A stretch of 64,000 bases of DNA from Vespula vulgaris (GCF_905475345.1 NC_066606.1:2573501-2637500); one strand, 5' to 3'; numbered from the stretch's first letter, positions 33,070 to 43,688 are shown. The notes: a model not told the origin generated them from the letters alone. Numbers and translations are program-made.

Positions 33070-34860
33070 TCCCTACAATAAAACACATACAGACATAATA
33101 TCTGAATTTATTCTGTTTTAATAACTGATTGTTTTCATGTCATATGATATCTATGAACGAATCAACGATCGTTATCAATCCCAATCTTCACTGATAATTT
33201 TACAAACGAATATTATTACGTTCATTCTCTTTTTAAATAGGCATAGCCATCGGAGAATACATAGATAAGTACTTATATAGATACACCATATATTTATTAT
33301 AGATAATATAAATGGAACTCGAAATGTCTCTGCGTCGGACGTTTATTTCATTTGTTCCAATTATTTTCAATTTAATTTTAATTTCGTCAAATTTAATCTC
33401 TTCCTATCTAAATCCTCCTCAACCTCTCCACCACCATCACTCTTTTTCACCCTCCAGTCCTTCTCCACTTCTCTCGATCGTTTCGTTCAACACGCAGAGA
33501 TAATGCGTAGAGTATTAAGTGTTTTTAATCACGTATCAAAGAATTTCGATTAGCTACGAGGAAGGGAGATATGAAGGTGAGAGACAAACGTAATTAATCG
33601 ACGATCTGTCGGTGAAATAAATTTATTTTTTTGAAATATATTTATCAGAAATATTACGTTCATTCATATGGTGTCTAATAATAATATTTAATCGATCATA
33701 ATGGTGTTTAATCAAATATAAAGTATTCAAGACTTTTAAAAGAAGAAAAAAAGCAGCGAAATTCATATATTTATTTTAATTATAAAACTCCAATATCATT
33801 TACATTTTGTATCGATAAATGAATAAATCAGAGGGTAAGAAAAAGACAAAAAAAAAAAGAAAAGAAAAACCATTAAGAATTTTTCATACCTTTTTATAGA
33901 AAAGAGAAAAATTAATTAATCCTACAGATATCTTTATTACAAATTATATCTCTGTATTATTACAAAAATATCTCTATTAGAAACTTCTATTCCGATCGAA
34001 CGATACGGCGGAACTTTTGATGTCGAATCGAGTCGAATCAAAAAAGAAAGAAAAAAGAAAACAAAATCGAGCGTATCGGAGCAAACGATCGTATAAATAA
34101 ATGCGTAGATAAATAACCATAAAAAAAAAAAAATTGAAAATAAATCTCTCTAAGTTGAGCCATCAAACGCATTCTGCCGTCATACGTAAGGGATGGAAGG
34201 AGGGGAGGGGAGGAGAAAAGAAGAAAAAAAAAAAGAAAAAAAAAGAAGAAAAATAGAAATCGTCGATCGAGAACTATTTTTGTATTTATGATTGAACACC
34301 ACTACTGTTACAACTAATGCAGCAACGTTTTCACGAAGACTGATTGGTGGAGGGGTGAATTGGGGTGGAAAAAAGGAGGGGAGAAGGAGGACGTAGCAAA
34401 GTCGAGGGGATCGAAAACAAATTGCGAAGTTTAACGTGTACGAATCACGAGGAGTCTCGTGATTGTTCATTGTATGAATTTTGCGATTCACCCTGTCTCC
34501 CTCTTCATCCCCTTCTTTCGTTAAGATCCAAGTATTGTAATCTATGGTACACGCGTATAAGACAACAGGGGGTGCGTATATCGTAGGGTGCGTAAATTAC
34601 GATACCAGGGATGATTTCTCTAACGTACGATTAAAATAATTTTATACCTTACTACCTTACTACTACTATTACTGCTACAGTTACGTGATATAGATGTAAG
34701 CCTTAGGTAAATGTATTTAGTTCTTCTCTATGAACGTTTTAACGACGTGTGAATGATTATTTATGGAAATAATTGAAACAAGTGATTATCGTTGAATAAT
34801 AATAAAAACGTCTTCCCTGATTTGTAATCTTCCTTTTTTTTCTTCTTCTTTTTTATTGCA
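33070..34860. other. Non-coding DNA
   Basis: AT-rich unique DNA, C-rich TCCACC/CACC sequence (33415-33470), an A-rich block (33845-33870) and GA/A-rich DNA (34195-34260). GGGTGCGTA occurs twice (34570-34578, 34585-34593). TAAGTACTTA is found at 33266-33275. No gene is recognised. Confidence 0.55.
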
Positions 34861-34872
34861 ATGAACTATCTA

Positions 34873-34898
34873 AAAATGGCGCGCTGCGGCCATCTTGG
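34873..34898. promoter_or_regulatory. Convergent pair of YY1/Pho-type sites
   Basis: AAAATGGC (34873-34880) faces GGCCATCTTGG (34888-34898) across a GC-rich spacer. Read on the minus strand the right site is CCAAGATGGCC followed by GC, matching the extended YY1 consensus CAAGATGGCGGC at all but one position. In insects the YY1 orthologue is Pleiohomeotic (core GCCAT). The site pair is a GC-only island in AT-rich DNA. Role in a promoter or Polycomb element is inference; an ATG with good context also lies in each site but opens only 10-codon and 7-codon frames. Confidence 0.45.
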
Positions 34899-35039
34899 TT
34901 ACAAGTAGTAGCTCAAAATAATAATTTTTTCGATCACATTTTCTTCTTTTTTTTTTACGTTTGAATGAATTATATATATATATTTTTTTAGATGACTATG
35001 AAAGATTTAGGTACACTTACAAAAGATATATATATATTA

Positions 35040-35660
35040 GGGGAAAAAAAGAAAGATCTAATTTAGGGTAGTAAAGCGTTACAACCCGAGGGAACACATT
35101 AGAAAAATCTCTATTTGCTGATGCACCCTCTTCACTGTGATATCATAAATAACGTTTCGAATGGAAAAGTAGCATCCTCGTAAAAATTGGAAAACACTAT
35201 CTGAGGGTGCCGAATGAGAATCTTTCCAATTTCGTAGAGCTATATATATATATTATATATGTATGTATACGTGTGTATTTGTGTGTGTATAGGTATGTAT
35301 GTATGTTTGTATGTATCTATAAATAAGGATGATTCGTGCACCGACGAGCAAGTAACGCACGTTACGTTTTGATTTCGAACATGGTCTACGAGGGATTGGC
35401 CACGTGTACTATGGTGACTTTTCAGCGATCGATAAAGTGATCCATGAGAGTACACATTATTTATCAAGTTCTTTCTAGGTAATAAAAGGGATAAGAAATG
35501 ATCGAAATAAGGGTCGAGATAAGATAATATATTAGAAGTGGTTTTTTTCCTTTTTTTTTTTCTTTTTTTTTTGTTTCCTTTTCCCTTTCTTTTTCGTTAA
35601 TTTTTGTAGAGAATTTGCATATAACATTTTATCATTTGAACGTAAAATTATTTTCCCACA
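35040..35660. other. Mostly unique non-coding DNA
   Basis: GCACCCTC (about 35122-35129) and GAGGGTGC (about 35203-35210) form an 8-bp inverted repeat about 73 bp apart. GT/ATGT-like repeats lie at 35255-35320 and T-rich runs at 35545-35580. No gene is recognised. Confidence 0.5.
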
Positions 35661-35686
35661 TTATATATATATATATATATATATAT
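35661..35686. repeat. (AT)n microsatellite
   Basis: Thirteen AT copies. Confidence 0.96.
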
Positions 35687-36150
35687 TGTTATTAAATCAG
35701 ATAGTTATTAGATATAGATACAGATGTTCGTATCACTTAGAAATATGAAATACAAAAAGAATTTTCTTTCAAAGAATTTTGTTCGTAATAAAAATTGAAC
35801 GAGTAAAAAGAAAGAAAAAAGAAAAAAAAGAATATGTTGCATAAACGTAGGCTCGAAAATGTTTCATTAAAAGATACTAATAAAAATAATAGAAAAATAT
35901 ATATAATATATACAGGGATGGAATACTTAAATTGGGAATACTTTATCTGTTTATTTATCTTGTTCCTTTGTTCGACGAAATTTCAAACAAACACGAAACT
36001 TCTATTTTCTAAGAGAACGAATCTCGGGCATTTCGTTTCTACAGGTACGAACATTAAATCGTTTAAAGTCTATTTGGAAGAGCAAGGACAAAAGAAAATG
36101 AGACAGAGAATGAGAAAGCGAGAGAGCAAGAGAACAAGATAGCAAGAGAG

Positions 36151-36164
<14 letters not shown>

Positions 36165-36195
<31 letters not shown>
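36165..36195. repeat. (GA)n microsatellite
   Basis: Fifteen GA copies. Confidence 0.96.
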
Positions 36196-36197
<2 letters not shown>

Positions 36198-36214
36198 GTT
36201 CTCTCCTTAACTAA

Positions 36215-36440
36215 AATCGAATCGAAGTTCGTTCGAGTTTCAGCGAGTCGTGACAAAGTGTAGCGAGCTCGAGGTCGCTCGAGCAGAATAATTCTGGCGT
36301 TACCCGTACCTCGTAGTAACCGGCGTTTTAACACAAAAGGGCTGGGAGGAAAGGAGGGTGGTTGTGCGCGCGCTCGTGCCTGCCCACGCGGTTATTCTCT
36401 TTTCGTCTGTACGGTAGTTGGTAAGGGAGAGTAAGAGGAA
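36215..36440. promoter_or_regulatory. GC/CpG-rich island with a perfect hairpin
   Basis: This is unique DNA far richer in G+C and CpG than its surroundings, including a GTGCGCGCGC stretch near 36365. GCTCGAG (36267-36273), a GTCG loop and CTCGAGC (36278-36284) form a perfect 7-bp stem. A splice-donor-like TTG/GTAAGG lies at about 36418-36426. It may be a promoter or 5' exon of a gene outside the window, but no ORF supports this. Confidence 0.25.
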
Positions 36441-36443
36441 TAC

Positions 36444-36470
36444 CAGAGAGAGAGAGAGAGAGAGAGAGAG
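36444..36470. repeat. (AG)n microsatellite
   Basis: Thirteen AG copies inside the GC-rich island. Confidence 0.96.
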
Positions 36471-36488
36471 GCTGTCGCGAACACTGCT

Positions 36489-36511
36489 CGATTTCCATTC
36501 GAGGGAAATCG
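36489..36511. other. 8-bp inverted repeat (hairpin)
   Basis: CGATTTCC (36489-36496) and GGAAATCG (36504-36511) flank a 7-base loop. An alternative stem CTCGA/TCGAG overlaps it. Confidence 0.45.
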
Positions 36512-36561
36512 GACGGAAGGTCACACGGCTAGTGTTAAATTAGCTGTGCGGAATGAAGCAC

Positions 36562-36612
36562 CGATGATGATGATGATGATGATGATGATGATAATAATGA
36601 TGATGATGATGA
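36562..36612. repeat. (GAT)n trinucleotide microsatellite
   Basis: About 17 GAT triplets with two AAT variants. The Met-run open frame is an artefact. Confidence 0.97.
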
Positions 36613-36790
36613 AAGAGAAGAAGAAGGAAAAAGAAAAGAAAGAAAAGAATGAAGAAGAAGAAGAAGAAAAAAAGATGGAGATGAAAAACGAGAAGAAGAG
36701 AAAAATAAAGAAGAAGAAAAAGAAGTAGAGGAAAACAAAGGGAGAAAAAGAAATAGAAGAGGAAGAAGAAGAAGAAGAAAAAGAGAAAGT
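36612..36790. repeat. Long polypurine domain
   Basis: About 180 bp is almost exclusively A and G, with GAA triplet runs at 36650-36668 and 36758-36780. Confidence 0.92.
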
Positions 36791-36828
36791 GTAAGGGGAT
36801 GATGAAAAATTAGAAATTTACTCGCCGT

Positions 36829-36834
<6 letters not shown>

Positions 36835-36860
<26 letters not shown>

Positions 36861-36862
36861 AT
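36835..36862. repeat. (GA)n microsatellite
   Basis: Thirteen GA copies. Confidence 0.95.
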
Positions 36863-37144
36863 AGAGAGGAAGGAAAAGAGTGAGAGAATATATATTTATA
36901 TATATGTATATATATACAGATAAAGAGAAAAGATTCTAACAGAATCTGCGTGTTTCAAATCGATTCTATCATAGCTTAGTATGGCCGAGTTGAAAAAAGG
37001 AAATAAATAAGAAAAAGAAAAAGAAAATAAATAAATAAGTAAATAAAAGGAAACGAAGGGTAGTAAAGAAGGGTGAGACAAAAAGAATATCTCGAAGAAG
37101 GTTGATCACTTTTACTTATGCTTCAATTCGGACTATGATTTTGT

Positions 37145-37208
37145 TCTCTCTCTCTCTCTCTCTCTCTTTCTTTTTTTCTTTTGCTTTGTACGAAGGAAGA
37201 GTGAAAAA

Positions 37209-37248
<40 letters not shown>
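37145..37248. repeat. Complementary (CT)n and (GA)n tracts
   Basis: A CT tract (37145-37168) and a GA tract (37213-37248) are separated by about 44 bp. They are reverse complements, so a transcript or single strand could fold into a long stem. Confidence 0.93.
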
Positions 37249-37250
<2 letters not shown>

Positions 37251-37259
37251 CGTCGAGAG

Positions 37260-38550
37260 AATCGCTTCCTCGGAAACTGAGGGTTTTCAGTAATTTCCCG
37301 AGGGTAAAGCACGAGAAACGTGCCAGTGTCGTCTTCGTCCTCGTACTTGTCTTTCTCTATAACCCCTCCTCTCTCCTCCCTATCCACCTCAACCCCCTTA
37401 ACCCTCATCCTCACCCTCGTCGACTCAACTACCCCTTCATCCTCGCTCCACACTTTCTTCTAACGTCTCGTACTCGCGTCGTCCAGCTTGTAGACGAGAG
37501 ACCGCTAATCTTTCGTGTCGTAGAGCATCGTAGAGCAAATAGAACAACGGGAAATAGAAAATAGAAAAATGGTTTAAGTAGTAACCGCGTAAGTAGTAAG
37601 TACTTACATTTGAAAACAAAATCAAAAAGAAGAAGAAAAAAGGAAAGAAAGGAAGAACAGCTCGTTGAAACTTTTCTCTCGTTTCGAGATTTTCAAATGG
37701 TCCGTAACGCGTACTTTTTCTCAAATTATGTTTTCTCCGTATGTGTGTGAACGGTAATAAGGAAAATTTCGTAATATCGTATCGTTTTTTTACATGTGTG
37801 TGAATTAAAGTCTTAGTATTATCTTAATATTATCGTTCGTTTGATCTTTTTTTTTTCAACTGTTGTATCTAATCGGTTATTTAATCGATTTATTCGTTCA
37901 GAGTATTGTTATATCTATGGTGTTTTGTAATATTAACGAAGGGGTGTTCGATTAAAATTTCAGAATTTGAAAAATCGAATCGAATATATTATTGTTCTTG
38001 TCCATTTTTGTTTTTTCGACATTACGATATATAGCATGTATATATGTATCTATTTTTATCTTGCGTTCAGCTCTTTTCTATCTTTCATTTTGATTTTGAT
38101 TTTTCTTTTGTTACTTTTGTTCGTTTCGTTCGGATATTCGTTCGGTTCGGTTTATTACAAAGTAGGTAAGTAATACGAGTGACTTAGTTAACTCTAATCG
38201 AATTATTTTCGCTAGAATTACAGGGTAAACGGCGTGAATCGAGGTAAGACATAGTTTCGAAGAAAATAATTCGTTAACGGTGGTTAATTAATTATGATCG
38301 TCGTATTAATTAATAATAAAAATAATAATAAGACTTTTTATTTGAAATACATATGTACATACGTAGTATTGTCATATGTATTTACACGCTTATATACGAA
38401 AAGAAAAAAAAATGTATATTATCAATATTATTAAAAAAATGAAAAATAAAAAAAAAAGAAAATATTCTCTTCCATTTTCAGATTATATTGAAACTTTGAC
38501 GGTGCGGTTGCTTTTAATAAATGAATAAATATTAAATGCATCGCTCGAAT
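37260..38550. other. Non-coding DNA
   Basis: C-rich CACCC sequence (37365-37440), the palindrome GTAAGTACTTAC (37596-37607), and AT-rich DNA with A-rich runs (38400-38460). No gene is recognised. Confidence 0.55.
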
Positions 38551-38552
38551 AG

Positions 38553-38574
38553 ATGTGTGTGTGTGTGTGTGTGT
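38553..38574. repeat. (GT)n microsatellite
   Basis: Eleven GT copies. Confidence 0.96.
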
Positions 38575-38579
38575 ACGTG

Positions 38580-39410
38580 TGTATGAATTGCATTGAGTTT
38601 TCTGCTTCCATTGAGCAACATATACGCTACATAACAAATAACGAACAACAGGAACAACACATTCTACAATTAATGCCTTCTATAGAAAAAACTATTGAAA
38701 AAAAAGATGAAAAAGGAAAAAAATAATTCGACAACTCGTAAATATATTTCCACTGTACGATACTGTAATATCGTAATTTCGTTTCGCTAACGATCTACGG
38801 ATTCACGTTCACGTTCAAAACAAGGAAAGAAGCATCCATCAATAAAAATATTTAATCATCTATGAGCTTTATTATCGAATGATAAAATTTCTACTTGAGA
38901 ACTTTACTTCTACAATTTGTTCTATGAATGAAACTGGAATTCTAACTCGACGTTGACGCTCTTTCTAAACCCAAATATAACGCTAATGAATCAGTTACAT
39001 TAAAATTGATTAATTGACAAAGGAGGAGACAAAAAAAAAAAGAAAAGAAACAGAAAATTAAAAACAAATTGAATTGAACTGGCACAGTTGACAAAAGGAA
39101 AAGAAAAAGAACAAATAAAAAAAAATAACAAAGATAAAGAAGAAGAAGAAGGAGAAGAAGAAGCGAGCAAAGAAAAGGAAAAAGAAAAGAATAAAAAATA
39201 AAAAGAGAACTAAAGAAACAAACGATGAAACAAGATATATAATGAATCAGACAAACGACTAAAAAAACCAAACGATTTTTAATAATGTAACTTCGCGCGA
39301 GCTCGCGTTTGTTCGTAACATAAAAATGTCCCTTCATTGAATGTATTCAAAAAAAAAAAAAAAAGAGAGAAGAGAAGAGAAGAGAAGAGGAGGAACACAG
39401 AACGTGGAAA
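38580..39410. other. A-rich non-coding DNA
   Basis: 39025-39240 is strongly purine/A-rich. The Leu/Phe/Ser minus-strand frame across it is a composition artefact. Confidence 0.6.
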
Positions 39411-39416
39411 CAACGA

Positions 39417-39992
39417 ATGAAGGTTAGAAACGTTACGAACGCTGGAAAATTCTCTTGGTTTGGTCCAATTCGAATGGAAGAAAATTCCTTAGGGATGGAA
39501 CGAACGGAAAGAATGGAAGAAAACGGAAAAGGGAGGACGGCTAATCCATTCCATTTGCAACAGAGGCTTTCCTTACCGAACTCTCCTCCTTTTTCCGCCA
39601 TAACAGTTAGAAATGCATTTTCCTTTTCTAATTTCTCTATCTCTCTTTTTCTATTTTCTTCATTCTTTCTCTCTCTTTCTTCCTTTCTCTGTTTTTATTC
39701 CGCAATGGTTGGAAAATCAAGGGCCCTTAAGGACCTCTTATCTAACATGAGAAGAAGTGATCTTTCTTTCTCTCTCTCTATTTCTATCTCTATCTCTATC
39801 TCTATCTGTCTCTTTCTGTTTAATACCTTTTTCTCTTTTTCTCCTTTTCTCTGTCTCTTTTTTTTTGACATAACTAACTTGTCGCCCCTGAAACAGAAAG
39901 CAATCTCCGAGGGGCTTAACTTGGCCGAAAGCAATTCCAATGATTTCACGGATTCTCGCGACGTATCCGCGAACGAGGCCCTTTACCTCTGA
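39417..39992 (+). other. 191-codon open frame, probably not a gene
   Basis: This frame starts at a true ATG and stops at TGA 39990-39992. Its middle is Ser/Phe/Leu because it crosses pyrimidine repeats (39625-39700, 39760-39895). The ends (39417-39600 and 39865-39990) are unique DNA with mixed composition. No domain or signal is recognised, and the antisense frame 39347-39601 is also open. I list it because it is the longest ATG-initiated frame that has substantial non-repeat ends. Confidence 0.1.
39784..39808. repeat. (CTATCT)n hexamer repeat
   Basis: Four CTATCT hexamers. Confidence 0.94.
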
Positions 39993-40031
39993 ACGAATGA
40001 AGTTCGCGCGAGCGTATGTACGTACGATTGG

Positions 40032-40056
<25 letters not shown>
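40032..40056. repeat. (AT)n microsatellite
   Basis: Twelve AT copies immediately upstream of the MITE left end. Confidence 0.95.
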
Positions 40057-40064
<8 letters not shown>

Positions 40065-40067
40065 ATA

Positions 40068-40183
40068 CAGGGTGATCCAAGTTTTTAAACGGGTTAACAT
40101 TTCTTCTTTTTTAGATTATTTTAAAGATCGATCGCGTAGTCTTTTCTTTTTCTTTATTCCTTTTTCCCTTTTTTTTCTTCTCT

Positions 40184-40226
<43 letters not shown>

Positions 40227-40400
40227 ATTTTCTCTCAGACTGTAGTTTAACGAGTTACTTTTATAATTTTACGATTTCGAAATAAGAAAAAAAAAAAGAA
40301 AATGATAATAGTCATAATTTCCTAATAGATTCCAAGAAATTTTTCATTTAATCATTTAGAATCTTTTGATTCCCATTGGGGCAATTTTTGGTCCACCCTG
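40068..40400. mobile_element. MITE-like element, TA-flanked, with terminal inverted repeats
   Basis: The left end reads CAGGGTGATCCAAG from 40068. The right end, read on the minus strand from 40400, is CAGGGTGGACCAAA, so 11 of the first 13 bases match. Both ends are flanked by TA (40066-40067 and 40401-40402), as expected for a Tc1/mariner-type target duplication. Length is 333 bp with no transposase, so it is non-autonomous. CAGGGTG-ended TIRs are common among insect mariner-type MITEs. A (GA)n tract at 40184-40227 sits inside and probably expanded after insertion. Insertion next to (AT)n makes the TA flank less decisive. Confidence 0.6.
40184..40227. repeat. (GA)n microsatellite inside the MITE
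   Basis: About 21 GA copies with one GG interruption. Confidence 0.96.
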
Positions 40401-40499
40401 TATATATGTACATATATGTGTACGTGCGATGAGTGAGAGATAATATGCAATAGTCGAGTTATTCGTGCGAGTTCGATAGGATTTCGAATACGCCAAATT

Positions 40500-40500
40500 C

Positions 40501-40564
<64 letters not shown>
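40500..40564. repeat. (CT)n then (ATCT)n microsatellite
   Basis: A CT tract with one GT interruption grades into ATCT tetramers. Confidence 0.97.
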
Positions 40565-40599
40565 CTTTCTCTCTTTCTGTTTCTCTGTTTCTCTCGATA

Positions 40600-40990
40600 A
40601 GCCGCTTTAAAGGATCATCCTCTCACCGTTTTTTAACGATATTTTTCTTCGCTCGTTAGAGATCGGGATTATCGTTAGAGCACCGATCGTTCTCCACGTC
40701 TCTCTGATATTTTCTTTCCTTTTCTCCTGCATATTCCTTCTTTTTTTATTTTCTTTTTTGTCCTTTCAATCTTTTTTCTTCCTTTTCTTTTTCTTCTTTT
40801 TTTTTTTGCTTCTCTTTTCTTTTCATTTCCCTTCTTTTCCCCTTTCTTTCTTCTCGACGATCCTTTTTGTCAACGTTTCTTGTTCCTTCTGTCAACCCTT
40901 CCAGTAATTGCAACGCTTTGCCAATCTTTTGGATTAGCTCGAGTGAACATTGATACGCGCAAGTGTCGTCGAAAAATAATGGGATTGATT
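40600..40990. other. Pyrimidine-rich non-coding DNA
   Basis: 40690-40870 is dominated by C and T. No gene is recognised. Confidence 0.6.
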
Positions 40991-40996
40991 GTAATA

Positions 40997-41036
40997 TTTT
41001 CTTTTCTTTTCTTTTCTTTTCTTTTCTTTTCTTTTC
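40997..41036. repeat. (TTTTC)n pentamer repeat
   Basis: Eight TTTTC pentamers. Confidence 0.97.
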
Positions 41037-41102
41037 TTCTTCTCTTTTTCTTTTTCTTTTTCTTTTTTTTTTGCTGTTTCTAACGAATTTTTTTATGTAA
41101 CG

Positions 41103-41236
41103 TCAAGATATCGTAACAATAATTAACGTTTGTTGAGATAGAAAAACAAAGAAGAAAAAAATGTAATATATCAAAAATATCGTAATAATAAGTAACGTTT
41201 GTTAAAATAGAACAGATAAAAAAGGAAGAAAAAAAT
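41103..41236. repeat. Diverged 69-bp tandem duplication
   Basis: Two copies (about 41103-41171 and 41172-41236) share TATCGTAA, AACGTTTGTT and GAAGAAAAAAAT at matching offsets of 69 bp. They differ by scattered substitutions and small indels. Confidence 0.85.
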
Positions 41237-41239
41237 ATC

Positions 41240-41890
41240 TCGAGTCGATCGACAATGATTAATAATCAAGATAATCAGATAGTAAAGGATTTATAGAAAA
41301 AGAATATTCGTTTAAAAAGAGAGAGAAAAGAAAGAAGAAAGATTAAGTTATAAAAAAGATTAAGAATAGAAACGAAATAATATATGTGATAGATAAATAT
41401 ATACACATATATAAATACATACATACTATATATTTTAAAAAGAATATTATATAAAAATGGCCGAACGATTACTTTTGTCAATATATGTATATACATACAT
41501 ACGTAATGTATACACACACACATACACATATTTATCGATCCATTGTTTCTACTATCTACTAGAACATATTCGAAATAATGAAAATTTCTCAACGAAAGGA
41601 AACGGATTTCATAGTTCGATTCGATGAACGAGACGACACAGTCCTTAAAAAGTTTGTTTCCATCGTCACAGTGTTGATTATTATGAAAGAAAGAGAAACA
41701 CGGAGATAAATAAAAGGAGAATAACAGACAAAGAAAGAGAGATAAACAAAGTGACAGAGAGGGAGAGGAACCACGGGGGGGTGACTTTCATGAAAGAGAG
41801 TAGAAACACTTGAGAGGCAGTACACAACCTTAGCTTCGCGAGGTTAGATCGTACATTGGAAACTGTGCTTCTCTCGCAGTCGATGTATAT
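41240..41890. other. Non-coding DNA
   Basis: AT-rich (41335-41530) then unique sequence. AAAAATGGCC, a YY1/Pho-like core, lies at 41453-41462. No gene is recognised. Confidence 0.55.
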
Positions 41891-41891
41891 A

Positions 41892-41975
41892 ACAGCATCA
41901 GCATCAGCATCAGCATCAACACCAGCATCAACACCAGCATCAACACAAGCAGCAAGCAGCAACAAGCAAGCAAGT
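41892..41975. repeat. CAGCAT/CAACAC hexamer minisatellite
   Basis: Four AGCATC-type hexamers pass into a 12-bp AACACCAGCATC higher-order unit (about 2.5 copies) and then CAAG/CAGC units. An ATG frame from 41883 to about 42018 reads it as Ala/Ser/Thr/Pro with a Lys/Gln/Ser tail. The repeat alone explains that composition. Confidence 0.93.
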
Positions 41976-42179
41976 AGCAAAAGCGCTTTAAGTAACGTGC
42001 GTCTGTTACGGGCATAAAGCGCGTTTCCACGGCAAAGTACACCAAATGCGGGAGTACTATCGTAATGGAATCTATGGAAACGTCGTAACAGTACAAACAA
42101 CAAGAGACTTCACTCCCCCCCTCCCCACTCCTCCTTACATCTCTCTCTCTTGAGTGAAAAGTTCTTTCTTTTCGTTGGA

Positions 42180-42560
42180 TTCCAAAGAGAGAGAGAGAGA
42201 GAGGAAGAGAGAGACGATAGGCATGTCTCCTTATATATATATATATCTTCTCTCTCTTTCTCTCTCTTTCTCTTTCTCTATGAGTTTCTCTTTCTCCTTT
42301 CATTCACTTCGACAACTTCTCAATGAACAATTTCAGATTATATATACGAGAGAGAAAGATGACAGCCATGTTTCGTTAGATATATATGTATGTACAATAT
42401 ATATATATACATATGCATATAATATAGTGTATATATATACATATATATCTGTCTCTCTTTTTCCCTTTCTCTTTCTCTGTCTATCTTTCTATTTATTTTT
42501 ATCTCTCTCTCTCTCTCTCTTTCTCTCTTTGTCTCTGTCTTTGTTTCTCTTTATCGCTAT
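42180..42560. repeat. Dense GA, AT and CT microsatellite zone
   Basis: GA (42186-42206), AT (42230-42246, 42378-42450) and pyrimidine (42450-42560) tracts are interleaved. Confidence 0.9.
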
Positions 42561-42870
42561 ATTTCTCCTTCTTCTTTGATCCTTATCCTTCTTCTTTCAT
42601 TCTTTTCGTCAACTTTTCAATGAAGAATCTCGAACTGTATATACGAGAGAGGAAGAAAGAGAAACGTTTTAATTTTCCATTTCGAAAAATATCATTTCCC
42701 TTCGCTGAAATTTTCTACGCATCTTATATCATATTTCGACGTATCTTTTTCTCGTATCTACTTCTAATCGCTCTCGAACGTTTGTTTACATTTTCAATGA
42801 TACGTGAATCAACAATCGACCTGTTATATTCGCAAGTCTCTTGCAAAACTATAAACACGAGGGTGCGTAC

Positions 42871-42873
<3 letters not shown>

Positions 42874-42920
<47 letters not shown>
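42874..42920. repeat. (GA)n microsatellite
   Basis: About 23 GA copies. Confidence 0.98.
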
Positions 42921-42922
<2 letters not shown>

Positions 42923-42929
42923 CACATGA

Positions 42930-43680
42930 ATAATTGTATTTTTTGTTTTTGGAAAGAAATATTATATAAACACACACGTTGTCTTCTAATCGATAAAACT
43001 AATTTATAAATACGTATATACATATCTATTATCAAATCACTTTCTTGAACGATCTTGTTTCGATCGGTCTGATATTCGTTTTATCCTTTCGACGATAGTA
43101 TTTTAATCGAATTATTATACCAGTCGATCACATATATATCACCATCCTCTTCCCACAAATATTACATCTCTACAGAAATATACGAGAAAGAGAGACAGAG
43201 AGATCAAATAAAAGAGAGAGAGAGAGATATTTCAATTTTTCCATCGTCAAAGAAAATAAAAGGATAACGTTGTTTCCATCGATAAAACTTTCCATCTTTC
43301 CCTCGAATTACATTCTAATACGATCATAATCTAATCGTTCGTTCTGATCATTCGTTTTTCGTCTTCGACGACAGTATCAAATTTGAATCGACTTATTATA
43401 GCAGCTAGGACACATCTATCCCTTAGTCCTTTCGCTCCTCGTCCCTGTTTCAACTTTTACTCCTTCCCACTCTCTCTTTACATCCACTCATCGAACCCTT
43501 CTGTAAGTACTAAACGCGGTGATAGAAGAATTTAATTAATCCGGATGATCGGACGAGTCACAGTCAACGATTTAAAGGAAACTTCGGAAATTGTTAGACC
43601 ATAGAGAATTTCTGATCCTAAAGGAGATTAAAACGGACGCTTACTGCTCTGAAATCTCGTCGAGTATATGTGTACGTATA
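42930..43680. other. Unique non-coding DNA
   Basis: Relatively low-repeat, CpG-containing sequence with a small GA tract (43214-43228). No gene is recognised. Confidence 0.55.
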
Positions 43681-43688
43681 TGTGTACG

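Noticed and set aside
36546..36728. Plus frame with a Met run and a Lys/Glu tail
   Set aside because: A (GAT)n array followed by a polypurine tract.
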